Source: Acanthochlamys bracteata (taxonomy: Eukaryota > Streptophyta > Magnoliopsida > Pandanales > Velloziaceae). From it: DNA of 64,000 nucleotides. Below are positions 36,401-47,630 of the stretch, in pieces. Position numbers and translations under genes: made by a program. The stretch lies in the NCBI GenBank assembly GCA_019914995.1, contig CM034126.1:11971001-12035000 (forward strand), given 5' to 3'. Position 1 is the stretch's first letter. The number at the start of each line of letters is the position of its first letter. The notes below the pieces were generated by a model. That model was not told where the DNA came from and made no database searches. It saw only the letters and a list, made by a program, of their open reading frames with translations.

Positions 36401-39400
36401 TTTGTGAATATCTGCATCAACAGCAGCAAACATGAGTTGGAACGTTAAATTTATCATGTTGGGGAAAACAATGGAATTATAGAAGCAAAAAGAAACTAAC
36501 ATATCCACTTGATTGCTCATACGACGACTAATTCTAAAGTACCTCGCGACCAGCCAGTGTTAGCAAAACTGTTCCCAGACCTCCAGCTGTAATCCATTTT
36601 TGTGCAGGAAAACCTAAAAGCTTCATGAATAACGCAAATGCTATGAACCAAATAGCAGTATATATGGTTCTCCCAGCAAACTCAATGCCCATCTGGAAGC
36701 AAACAACATGAACAATATCAGTAACAATTCTAATCTGCAGGTAAATAAATATACATGAAACATATGTGTACATGCAAAGGCTATGAAATTGAAGCATGCC
36801 ATTTGGACTACATAGCATTTTTAAAAGAAGCATCTTCTACCTAGAACTGAGCTAGTACTATCATATTTTCCTTTGAAGGAAGTAGTACTATCACTTTGAT
36901 CACAGTAGACTGCCAATACCTAGTAAACTGTAACACTCATTAAGTAATTAGACTCTAGGAACTAGACTCAGTAAGCAGACAAAATTCAGAAGTACCAATA
37001 AAGCAGATAACATACTAATCTAGAATTTGATTTGAATGAAAAAGAACAGCTAATTTAGCAGTAATATAAAGGCACACATATTTAAAAGGTATGGGAGATA
37101 ATAAAAGATGGAAGAAAAAAAAGTTTGTTCCAAGAAGGCGCTCCAAGGAAAAAAAGATTAAGAGATGTTAAGGAAACAGCAAATTAAATTTGCTCAACAA
37201 AGAGCATACATTTCTTGGATCATCACTGTCATTCTTGGCCGTAAAGGACTTCTGCGTCTGCTGAACAAAGCTGCATAAAATGTGAACAACAATTTCATTG
37301 TCACTTTGTTCCAAGAAATTTGACTACAATATGGGATGACTTATTTACAGCATATAATCAACTAGAAGCTCGTTAAAAGAAGCAATTTAGCAGACACCTA
37401 TTTTCTTTTTTCTCTTTTTAGATTATGGTGATTCTTATTGGATAGTCCTGCAAATTGGTTGGTTACCCTGGCTCGTATAGCTCCCACAATTCTTTATCTG
37501 ACCTGTAAACTGGACAGAGCTCAGCAGCCATTCCAGCTCCTTTATTCCTACACTGTATACATCAGTTTTGACCTTTATAGTCTACATTTCACCAAGGTCA
37601 TTTGCAGTTTTTTTGTCGAGTCATCTGCATCAAATCACACCACATTTCCTTGATTTCAAGTAATCACAAATTGGTCTGTGACAGTTCTATAAAGTTCTGC
37701 AACCTCATTTGACACCAATACCGAGAACACTCCATGAATCTCTCTACATATGCTCTATGCTCCTCGGTATCTTTTGATTTTAATAAGTAGCACCAGAATT
37801 GAGTGAATCTGAAATGTCTGATGGACTCTCATACCAATAGATCCACATGGGACGGACTCACCTTGTAATGTTTGTTGCCCTACTAGGTTATTGTAATTAG
37901 TTTTCTGGTGAATTATCCCCTTGTTTTCTTCCAACTATTATTCCAGTAGCACGTAGCTTATAAGAAACCTATTCGTAAACATCGTAAATAGACAAGAAGA
38001 CATTCTTAGTAACAAGAAGATATTGGCTAGAAAAAATCACCAATAGATATGCCTATATAATGTTATAATTATATGGCTAAAGCATTTAATGCCAACAATG
38101 TGTGAACAGATTATACTTTAAATTCATTCCTACAAAGTGAAGCATGTATCTTGTATGCTGCTTATGAGTTGTGACAGGCTAGAGAAGTCCTGGAAAATCT
38201 TAACAAATTAAGATAGGAATGCTTATTACTGCAAATTATTGGAAACTATCAATCAGAACAGATGGAAAGTGGTTGCACGTATGTAAGCAGCCGATAGCTA
38301 GATTACAGAAAAGAAAGCATTACCTTGATAGACAATATGCAAAAGTGAGTACAGCTGACAAAGATCTAACCAAGTTCAGAAAATGCTGCTTAACCACCTG
38401 GCTTGCCTCTGAATGAAGAACTAGTGGATCTAGGGAGCTGCATAAAAATCAGTAAGCAGTGGCAACTTGGCATAACATCGACAGTTTATAACAACATTAA
38501 TATAAATACACCTGCAAAAGAGCATTGCTCCAACACAAAGAAGCAGTGGTCGAAGGTATGAGGCGAAAATGTAGTGCTCTTTGCTCTTCTTCCATGTATT
38601 ATCATTTAGCTACACAACTCAGGTAAGTTATTCCACTTCAGCTCACTTGAAAAAAAATCAACTCCCAAAATTTAGAACATACATCAGTTACAAAAGAAGA
38701 CAAAGAAGAAGAAAATACCTGAAAAAGTAGTTTTCTTCCTATAAGGATTAGTGGCTCTAAGCCCCAGAAAGCAAAGGCAACTGTCCCAACAGCTGTAACT
38801 AAGAGCACTTTGGGAGCTCCTGTGAGGGATATAGATGACCTACAGAAAAGGGAGTATTAAAAGTAATTTTTGCTAGATATATGACCGTAATTTCTAATCC
38901 TGCACAAGTCTTCATATTGAGAACAAGAACTGTACCTAGCCAAATACCAAGCTGTACTTCTCAGAAGATGAATATCACTGGCAGGGTCTGGAAAGGTAGA
39001 AGCTTGACAGACCAGTAACTTGTGTCTATGTGATACATAGGACACAGTCCTGTGAATTTGGCGTGAAGCACAAAAACTCGAAGCATCTTGATTCTGCATT
39101 TAATATTGAATAGAACATTATGCAACACTTCGTGTGTCAAATTTTGAAGAGAATTCATTATCAGAAGATCAACTTATTGGCAATTGTAGAAAGGAAAGAG
39201 CGTGGACTGGGACAAGGTTACATACAGAAAGTAGCAGATGATTATATTATCAATGACGTTTCAAAGTATGAACTCGTATTTATTTAGAAAGTTCAATATA
39301 GTTAGCTTCACAAACACTAGTTAGACCTCAATCACAGCCTTCACCAAATTCTGTTATCTCTTACTAGTTTGATTTATTATCCACAACAAAATTAGTAAGT

Positions 39401-39734
39401 ACTAAGCATAGAAGAACCTTTCTGGAAGTTTTTACGCATAAGAAGAAAGGTGTTAGTTTCTGAATCATAAATTTTATTACGTTTTCTCTGATAGAGAAAA
39501 TGGTGCTGACAGATTACCAAATAACAAGATGATTGTGGTAGATCAGCCCTTTTATGGTACTCTGGTCTCTGTAAAATTAGCGAGGAAATGAGGCTTAAGA
39601 AGAACAAAAAATCATGTATCGGCATTAGTAAGCAAATTCAGTGAACCAAGATGTACCTTAAAAGGATAACCATAGGTGTGGAACTTCAATAAACTCAAAT
39701 CATGGCGTAACCACAGTGAACCTCCAGTAGCCAT
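33496..39734 (-). CDS. MSL2/3: MscS-like mechanosensitive channel, MSL2/MSL3 type (organellar)
   Basis: Thirteen exons join in frame: 39657-39734, 39518-39568, 38936-39093, 38719-38839, 38512-38609, 38324-38437, 37210-37270, 36543-36692, 36301-36411, 35929-36096, 35711-35824, 35117-35173 and 33496-34176. They give 653 residues. A basic/Ser-rich N-terminus (a probable plastid transit peptide) precedes about five membrane segments (~103-125, 153-170, 190-210, 232-252, 258-285). The last is the pore helix with [18 protein letters not shown]. The MscS beta domain follows, with [20 protein letters not shown] and [20 protein letters not shown]. The Ser/Pro/Glu-rich tail of ~200 residues distinguishes MSL2/3 from mitochondrial MSL1. 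In Arabidopsis these channels relieve plastid osmotic stress and affect plastid division. The start [12 protein letters not shown] is the first in-frame ATG of a short first exon; a further 5' UTR exon probably ends near 40467. Confidence 0.92.
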
Positions 39735-40736
39735 CACAAACACATTTAGGTTCCAAAATCCTTACTCTCTATCAGTGAGAGCCTTTCGACAAAATCCAAC
39801 TCCTTCATAAATCGGAAATGATATTTATAATGATTCTAATCATCATGAACTATCATAATTGATGTGCCATTATGTCATGGGTTATATCAAACTACATATC
39901 AATTGTTTTAAATTTAAGTTATTTCAAATTTGAAATAATCATCAATCATGATATTCCACATCAGTCATGATTTAGATCATGATAGTTATAATTATGATGT
40001 TATAGCATTGCTCTTCACAAATCAATGCAACTACGCACTACAATCATTTCGTGAGAAAAAGAAAGGAATCAGCTACAACTAATGCTAATTTGAGGCTTTT
40101 CCCCAATTTTTTATTATTTATAACGAAAAAGATCTACAAAATTTTAACACGATAACCATAGTTCCCGAATCTCTCCTTAACAGAAAAACGGTATATCATC
40201 AAATCTTCACAGGCACTTGCTTAATTATGAAGCTCCTAAACATTGTTGTTACATTAAATAAAAAATGAAAGACTACCTCACAAACTAGAAATACTCGTAA
40301 CCTCAATAATTAGTATGCTAAAACACATTAGCAACAATAGTGCTTCGTAAACTAGAGATATTTGTTAAACTCAACAATTGGAATAGTTTTAGCTTGAAAT
40401 TGAATATAATTGGGGGAAATTAACGGGGAAGGAAAGATGAAAAAGTAAAAGATTTGAGAAGGTACCTGTTGCAGTGGAGAGAAGGAGAGAGCTGAAGAAG
40501 GACGGCAGCAGCGGGAGAAAATCAACAAAAGAAAAGGAGACGGGTAAATAAATAGCGTTCACGGAAACGGAAACCAAAAGAGTGGCGGGGTTTTTCAGCC
40601 TCACTTAGTTGGACCCGCAATTGGATTTTAGTTTAGAGGTCAATTTGCAAATGGAATAAACACAACGGGTGACTTTGCAAATTCCCCTCGATCAATTCCA
40701 AGTCTGAGAAGATGCCCCATTTTACGCGCCAACGAT
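39735..40736. promoter_or_regulatory. MSL2/3 leader intron, 5' UTR exon and divergent promoter
   Basis: On the minus strand, a leader exon probably ends at CAACAG|GTACCT near 40467, so 39740-40466 would be a 5' UTR intron. It holds an imperfect inverted repeat (39828-40006) and a diverged ~67-bp duplication (copies from 40279 and 40346). The GC-rich interval 40600-40736 separates this leader from the decayed gene starting at 40737 on the plus strand and probably served both. Confidence 0.45.
39828..40006. repeat. Imperfect inverted repeat containing a perfect 20-bp palindrome
   Basis: A perfect palindrome, TTATTTCAAATTTGAAATAA, lies at 39919-39938. Around it, outer arms share AACTATCAT and TGATGTG strings in opposite orientation (left near 39848-39866, right near 39953-39988). 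The whole could be a hairpin-type MITE inside the MSL leader intron, though the arms are weakly matched. Confidence 0.5.
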
Positions 40737-42506
40737 ATGGCCGGCGGCAGCCGCAAGCCGCAGCCGCAGCCGCAGCAGCGGAGGCGAAGACGGCGATGCT
40801 AACTGGAAGTCCGCAATAGATTCAATCGCCATCACTGATAATTTTCTCTCTGTCGGAAACCAGCACAAAGCTGCCGGCGCCGGCAGTCGAAAATTGAACT
40901 CCTAAGATAATGATCAAATAAAGAAGCCTTCTGGACTTGTTCTGATTCTTTACCAGATAAAGGTAAGCTAGTAGAAAAAATAATGCTATGAATCGGTTTT
41001 CTGCGAAGTTGTTATTTGGTAGTTTCTAGTACATACGGAAGTTTACACAGTTCCCTTTCTGAATTTTGGTGTTCCTTTTTATAGTTCTAACTATGTTCAT
41101 ACCTGTACTATTGTCTTTATGAAGCTTTTGGATTCTTCAATTTAGTGCAGTATGCCAACAGAAAGACATTGACCTTTTTTTTATAAAAAAAAATACTCAC
41201 AGTAGTTTACGGGTTTAGGAAAAAAGGGACTATAAAGTAGTTTGAGAATGGCGAACTATTACCAAGTACTGATTGTTTGTACACATTACACACAGTCAGT
41301 GATAGTAAGGAGGTACATTATTTATTCTGCAGTTTTGGTATGCCAGAGTGATTGTAGACTATTTTAAGAATTTGTGAGTTATTTTTAAGATGTTGGTTCC
41401 GGTTTACGTATAATGCTTCTTGAATTGGACACGTAGCACAATGCTAAACTCATCACTTCCTTAAATCTATGAGTTTTCGTTCAAACCTTGGGGTGGTGAT
41501 GTTGTCTGCAAATGGTCATCTAATAGGTATTGGTAAACTGCCATTCCGTTTTTCTCATAGATTTGCATCCCTCTTGTTTGCTCGCTCTCTTTTGGGAACA
41601 AGAATGATTGCAGAATATAAGTTATTACTTTTTAAATTGAAGCATGCTAAATGTTAAACTTGACCTTTTCTTATGGAATTTGTATAAATACAAATCTCCA
41701 TTATAAATTTAATCCCACCAAGCTCTTAGAAATGAATGATTTCATGATGGATGCTTTATACTACTTATGAGGAAGGTTACTGTTAGCCTGGACTAGCAAC
41801 AACCAATAAGAGCATGTTTCATCCTTCATTACAAAGAAATGTCTACTTTGTAAGTGGTAATGGGTGAGGGATGTACAGGATGATGCAAAATGGTCTCTCT
41901 CCATATATCTGTAATGACTAATGAAATTTACATCTCAGTTAACCTACTAGATGATATGTTTTGATTAAAGTCTTCTGCCTCATGTCTGTAAGATCTGTAT
42001 CTGATGGGGACATGTTTGTATAAGATTCTATATATAATTTGCTACCTTCATTTTTATAGAGTACGCATCCCAGGAAGCACATTCCTGGTTTCCGTTCTAC
42101 CTGAAAATAAATTTCATTTGTTGGTTTAATGGTAGGCTCAGAAACTTTTGGATGTATAGTAGGTGAGATCATTGAGATTGTGGAGACCCATATTCCTGAG
42201 GTGTGTGATTTCCAGTCAAGTGAGACTGGCATCTGGCTGTTTCGTGAAGCACCTCCTGGAGTAATACTTGAACCAATAGGTATGTGGATTGTAACAGGAT
42301 CCAGTGCATTTCACAGTGGATTTTCAACACGCAAAAACATAATGGGCTATGAAAGCAGCTCAAGGCATGCACAAGGTTGATGGCTAAATTTGAGTCCAGG
42401 GAAGTTGCAGCAGAGGCAGCAGCCAAAAGAGATTAAGAGCAGGTTGCTGAACTGAAAGAGATTAGAGGGGAAAAGCTGGCTGCCATCTGCTGCCACAGAT
42501 ATGCAG
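40737..42506 (+). pseudogene. Decayed gene of a plant-specific uncharacterised family
   Basis: Two exons of a once-coding gene are readable but broken. Exon 1 (40737-40962) starts MAGGSRKPQPQPQ, then shifts frame in the CAG/CCG run to EDGDANWKSAIDSIA, has a stop at 40903-40905, and ends ...LYQIK at a clean AAG|GTAAGC donor. Exon 2 (42136-42506) starts AQKLLD after an AG acceptor, shifts frame near 42154 to EIIEIVETHIPEVCDF and GIWLFREAPPGVILEPI, then shifts again near 42344 and 42373 to RLMAKFESREVAAEAAAKRD with a stop at 42434-42436, then EQVAELKEIRGEKLAAI. From memory, plants have a small nuclear-type family with the order GDA-WKAAIDSIA / YQ-KAQKLLD / RLFKR-PPGI / EAREAAAKAAAKREEERVAELK-IRGE. 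I know no function. Retained introns argue against a retrocopy; several lesions argue against a single assembly error. Confidence 0.62.
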
Positions 42507-45093
42507 GTTGTGTGTTTCTTGACTGTGTGAATTTTTTTTTTTTCCTCATTGTGCACCTGCTATATTGTGGAGATGAAGAACCGTCTAATTAACGTACCTA
42601 TGGAGAGCACATACCTTCTATCAGCCACATAATATTTGTAACAAGTGGACATAGCATTTATACAATAATCTTATTACTTTTTTATACCCCATTATATCCT
42701 CACTTAATTTTGTCCTGCTATCGGCTTTGATAAACCACTGAAACATCCTTCCACCACTAGGTACAAGAGAAAGGCATCTTACTTACATCAATCAGTTGAT
42801 ACAAAAGATCATGCCATAGCAGCTTGACTTATTGCTCGAACGTGATTGGTGAGTAGTTTGTGGCAACCAACAACTACTCATGAAATTGGGTCTTGATTGT
42901 CTCACGGATTTAGTTAATTACTGGACCAAGGTTCCAACGTCTTACTTTCTAAGAAAAGGAAAGTTCCTTTATCTATCTAATCTTCAATATGGAGTAACCT
43001 GCAGATTTGTTTTTCCCAGAGGGAACTTCTATAGTGAACTGGAGGAGGGAGCCAAATGTAGATATACTGGTATCATGGGTTCCACAGAAACACGGCAATG
43101 GTAACATTTTATATAATTTTCTTCAACCTTCTGAGTGTGGCTTGCGACTTTCATGTATCAAGGATGCAGCTATCTTCCAATGGCAGTAGTATGCTATGCC
43201 ATGGGACCAAAGTAATTGCGCTTTAATAGAAAGAATCCAGCGTGATTATGTTTGCAGTCTGAGTAGCAACGTACAGCGCTTTTTTTATTAGTATTATAAG
43301 AAACTTCAGCATATTGTTGTTAGAATTGAGACTTGCTTTTCCTACGCTAAAGAAGCAGGGCGCTGCTATTTATTAAAATGAGAAATTCATTCCTTTTCTG
43401 AAATCCATTTTAACTAGAATCTCTTACGATGCTAAGGATGGAATGCTTATGTATGCAGATGTATATGCAACTTGCCATGGAACTGCATTAATGTGTACAT
43501 GTCAACCAAATATATTTGTTGATGTGACCCTTTCTTTAAATATGCATCTGTATTTGTGTTAAAACATGCATTTGTCATCCCAATTTCCCAAACGTCTCAT
43601 GCCATAGATATTTCTTTTGCGAATGAATTCAACCAACAATTTGCCTTATTTTCAGCTGAAGCTTGTTTTCTTTAGATGTAACTTTGAGAAACACACCCAC
43701 CATTCTAGTCTTGGCTTTTTGTCTGTATCTAACATTCAAAGATTAGACATAAGTCGCATGTGGTCATTATCTTTTTACATTTTCTTAAAACTCTGTTCTT
43801 TCAAGGAAAATAACAAATTAGTAGATGCTTGTTTTCTATTTTTTACTAAAATCTGGTTCATTCAAAAGGTATATCATAAATTTGTTTTCATTCTTTTTCA
43901 TCTTCAGGAAAAAATGGAGGTGTGCAGCAGTTGTTGTGTATCAAACTATCAGCTGAAGCACCTTTAGCACACCCTACCTAATCCCACTCGCATCCACTCG
44001 GTCTCTTTCTTGCTGTTTCCTCGATCCTTCAACCACAAGCAAGTTAAAAGCCCTCTTCTTACCCATCTCTCAATCCTTATCTCTGGTTTTTCTGATTCAT
44101 ATGGAGTTTGTAGCAGCAGCTTTAGAAGGGTTTCTATTCTGCTGCACGACAATCTGGTTGCTGCACGATCTAAGACTCTCCACAGTGTTCAACCCATCTA
44201 TGCTGTCTGCTCTTTCATCTCTTCTTGCTCACACTGCTTCATGCTCTGCAGATGATGACCACTGCTAGCAGCGGCAAATGTCTCTCTTCTCTGTTGTCGC
44301 TCTATTATTCTTTCTGTAGCAATTCATTTGTTTTCGTTTTGAAGAAGAAGAAGACCAGGAACTATTTGTACATATTTTGAATCTCTAACAGCAGCTCTGT
44401 ACTTCAACTAATTAGCATGTGCCTTGACAAATGACAATGGATCTGGTCTTTGTTTTGAACATTTGAAGGACACATCTATTCACTTTTACTGTTGTGGGAT
44501 GCAACTAGACTTCTGAACTTGTATTTGAAAACTGCTACTGCCGTGCTAGTTCAGTCCCGATGAATTTACAGATTGATGCTTTAATTATCATTATTTATAA
44601 AATAAACAATCATATTTTTTAATTTAATTATTTTTTAATTATATATTGTCACCTAGTCTTTAATGTATACCAAGATCAAGCAAAAAAAATGTCCAGTGAA
44701 TAAGAATGCCTGTGTAGTACTATTAATACAAGTACTTTTTTTATTTTAAGATAACTTTTTATGAATATAAAACTTTTATGAAAATTGCTTATTTTAGAAT
44801 GTTTTAGAGAACAAATTTATCTTATTTTATTTAAAATAATAAATACATATATATATGATGCGAAATATGTATGTATTTTAAATTTTAAAAAATTATCATG
44901 AATTTTATTTAGAAATAAAATGATGATAAATACTGATAAGCATTGGTAAGAACTCTAATCTACTGGTTGGTTAAAACACGGAGGAAAAGGAACTGAAAAA
45001 ACAAAAGAATAGCCTGTTCAGGTCCCACTTTAATATTTCACTTTAACTGTCCCTCACCCCGCCGCCGCTCCCCGTGTCTCTCCATCAACCTAA
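42507..45093. other. Spacer between the decayed gene and the PPR gene
   Basis: No gene is supported. Positions 43915-44560 have exon-like composition on the plus strand, including a GAAGAAGAAGAAGA stretch at 44340, and could be a leftover 3' exon or a non-coding transcript. From 44570 to 44950 the DNA is very AT-rich. The last 100 bp before 45094 are C/T-rich and suit the PPR leader. Confidence 0.4.
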
Positions 45094-47433
45094 ATGCCCA
45101 CCACGACCACCACGGCGAGGACAACGGCGGGGTCTCCTCATTCTCCACCACTACCTCCGCCTTCTTCCGACGAAACCCATCTAATCAACATCGTCTCTTC
45201 AATCCTTTCTTCTCGCTCCTCTCCTTCTCTCTCTTCTTCTCTCGCTCCATACATCCGCCACCTCTCTCCCTCCGCCGCATTCGCCGCCGTCTCCGCTGCT
45301 TCTCGTTCAAATCCTTCCGACCCTTCTCCTCTTCTATCTCTCCTTCCTTCCCTCCTCCGCTTCAACCGTTACTCAACCGCCCGCCATCTTCTTCTTCTCT
45401 CTATCCCTTCTTTCCCTTCTTCTCTACACTCTTCTCTCCTTCGCTTCCCGAACCCTACTCCTGCTCTCCTCGACACTTCTGTCTCTGCTTACTCTTCTCT
45501 CGATCTCTCACAATTCGCTTCTCAGTTGTTTCACCGAATGCGCCGGCTTCGGTTCCGCCCGTCTCTGTTCACAGCGCATGCATTGCTTCATTCACTTGCC
45601 CGATCACATTCGCCACCTGCTGTCCCACTATCGTTGTTTCGGCAGATGCTTTCCTTAGGTGTCCGTCCTACTACACACACGTTCAACATTGTAGCTGGTG
45701 CTCTTTGTTCAAAAAATGCGTTGTCAGATGTGTTAGAGCTTTTGAAATCGATGGAGGAGTTTGGGTGCCAGCCAGATACGGTAACATATAATACTTTGCT
45801 TGACGGATACTGCAAGAAAGGAATGCTGCGTGAAGCCCGCGACTTGCTTGCTGAAATGAAGAAGAGGGAATTGCAGCCGAGTCGCGCTACTTATAACACT
45901 TTGGTTTCTGCTTATTGTCATCTTGGGTGGCTTAAAGAAGCTACAAAGGTTGTTGAGCTTATGACAAGGAGCAATTTCTTACCTGATTTGTGGACGTATA
46001 ACATGCTTGTTGCCGGGTTTTGCAAGGAGGGACGGATGGATGAGGCTTTTAGGCTAAAAGCCGAGATGGAGCGGCTCGGCATGGGCCCTGACTTAGTTAC
46101 TTACAATACCTTGATCAATGGTGCTTGTGTGCTGATAGGCAGCGACGATGCGTTTCAGATACTGGAGGAGATGAGGAAGAACGGAATTCGACCAAGTTTG
46201 ATTACACATAATACTGTTGTTAAAGGGTTGTGTAAGGAAGGAAAAATGCACAAGGCTTTGGCTTGTTTGAGGAAGATGGAGCAGGAAGAGAGAATTGCTC
46301 CAGATGTTGTTACATACAATACTATGATAAGTGGATACTGCAGAATAGGGGATTTGGGGGCTGCGTTTCGACTAATGGAGGAGATGGTTCTGAAGGGCCT
46401 CAAAATGGATACTTTCACACTCAACACTGTCATCAATAGTTTGTGCAAGGAGAAGAGGTTTGATGAGGCTCGTGAACTGTTGAGTGACCCTCCCAAACGT
46501 CGGTTTGTACCAGATGAAGTAAGTTATGGTACTGTCATTGCTTCCTACTTTAGGGATGGGAATCTAAAGGAGGCTCTGGAGCTTTGGGATGAGATGAACA
46601 AGAAGGAGATACTACCAAGTGTAGTGACGTACAATATAGTGATCCATGGGCTTTGTAGGTTGGGCAAAAATGTTGAGGCCATTAGAAAACTTAATGAGCT
46701 TGTGGAAGGAGGATTGGTGCCAGATGAGACCACATATAATACTATCATTCATGCATACTGTAGAGAGGGTGATCTGGAGAAGGCTTTCCAGTTTTACAAT
46801 AAGATGGTTGAGAACTCATTCAAACCCGATGTCGTGACATGTAACATCCTCATTAATGCGCTCTGCAATGATGGGAAAGCTGATAAGGCCCTAAAGCTCT
46901 TTGAGAGTAGGGTCTCCAAAGGGAAAAAGGTGGATATCATCACATACAATACTCTCATAAAAGGTCTTTGTAAGGAGAGGAACGTAGATGCTGCATTGGA
47001 GCTATTCTCTGCCTTGCAGGTAGGTAAATTGAGTCCTGATGGGTATACATACAATGTTATCCTATGTGCTCTTTCTGAAGCTGGTAGATCAGAAGAAGCT
47101 CAAGAGATATTGAGAAAGATGGCTGAAAATGGTAAGTTACCTGAGCAACTAAGTTTTCCAATAATTGAACAAGAAGAATCCTCACAAGTAGGACACGAGG
47201 AGGAACATTCTAAGATGGATGTGGGGAACAAGCAGTTTACTCAAGAATCAAACAGCTCTACAGTGTACTCAGAGCGAATTGATGACCTCTGTAGCAGAGG
47301 ACAGTTTAAAGAGGCAAAACTAGTTTTGGAAGAAATGATGCATGCTGGCATAGCTGTTCAAAGTTCCACTTACATTACTCTGATGGATGGATTTATTAAG
47401 AGGCAAAAGAGATTGACTAAAGCGGCTGAGTAG
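45094..47433 (+). CDS. P-class pentatricopeptide repeat protein
   Basis: A single exon encodes 779 residues. The first ~120 residues are Ser/Thr/Pro/Leu-rich and basic-poor at the tip, plausibly an organelle-targeting region. About 15 PPR motifs follow, at 35-residue spacing, recognisable by VTYNTLLDGYCKKGMLREA-like units. The TYN-type starts lie near residues 194, 230, 265, 300, 335, 370, 406, 441, 475, 510, 545, 580, 615 and 650. A ~70-residue acidic linker and one isolated final motif (SSTYITLMDGFI) end the protein. There is no E, DYW or SMR domain, so it is P-class. Such proteins bind organellar RNA by one motif per base and stabilise, process or help translate it. It resembles the At2g16880 type, from memory. 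The target RNA cannot be deduced by eye. Confidence 0.9.
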   Translation: MPTTTTTARTTAGSPHSPPLPPPSSDETHLINIVSSILSSRSSPSLSSSLAPYIRHLSPSAAFAAVSAASRSNPSDPSPLLSLLPSLLRFNRYSTARHLLLLSIPSFPSSLHSSLLRFPNPTPALLDTSVSAYSSLDLSQFASQLFHRMRRLRFRPSLFTAHALLHSLARSHSPPAVPLSLFRQMLSLGVRPTTHTFNIVAGALCSKNALSDVLELLKSMEEFGCQPDTVTYNTLLDGYCKKGMLREARDLLAEMKKRELQPSRATYNTLVSAYCHLGWLKEATKVVELMTRSNFLPDLWTYNMLVAGFCKEGRMDEAFRLKAEMERLGMGPDLVTYNTLINGACVLIGSDDAFQILEEMRKNGIRPSLITHNTVVKGLCKEGKMHKALACLRKMEQEERIAPDVVTYNTMISGYCRIGDLGAAFRLMEEMVLKGLKMDTFTLNTVINSLCKEKRFDEARELLSDPPKRRFVPDEVSYGTVIASYFRDGNLKEALELWDEMNKKEILPSVVTYNIVIHGLCRLGKNVEAIRKLNELVEGGLVPDETTYNTIIHAYCREGDLEKAFQFYNKMVENSFKPDVVTCNILINALCNDGKADKALKLFESRVSKGKKVDIITYNTLIKGLCKERNVDAALELFSALQVGKLSPDGYTYNVILCALSEAGRSEEAQEILRKMAENGKLPEQLSFPIIEQEESSQVGHEEEHSKMDVGNKQFTQESNSSTVYSERIDDLCSRGQFKEAKLVLEEMMHAGIAVQSSTYITLMDGFIKRQKRLTKAAE

Positions 47434-47444
47434 GGATGTTTAAA

Positions 47445-47630
47445 GTTAGGTAGCATCGCAGTTGTCCAAATATGCAGAGCTGGATAAGACACCTAATGTA
47501 TAATGCACCATCAGTTTGCCTTGAACAGACAGCTTAAGAATTTGAAGTTAGGTTGCATTTGCAGTTGTCCTAAAGTGCAGGGCTGAATAAGACAGCAAAG
47601 TGATGCACCATCACTTTCCCTTGTATAGAC
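47445..47630 (+). repeat. Two-copy ~85-bp repeat just after the PPR stop codon
   Basis: Copy 1 (47445-47530) and copy 2 (47547-47630) share, in order, GTTAGGT(A/T)GCAT, GCAGTTGTCC, a TGCAG(A/G)GCTG(G/A)ATAAGACA stretch, TGCACCATCA and a TAGAC/CAGAC end. They lie 11 bp beyond the stop in the probable 3' UTR and differ at roughly a fifth of positions. Confidence 0.92.

Noticed and set aside
42280-42297. Apparent GT...AG intron in exon 2 of the decayed gene
   Set aside because: At 18 nt it is far too short for a plant intron, and the reading frame continues through it.
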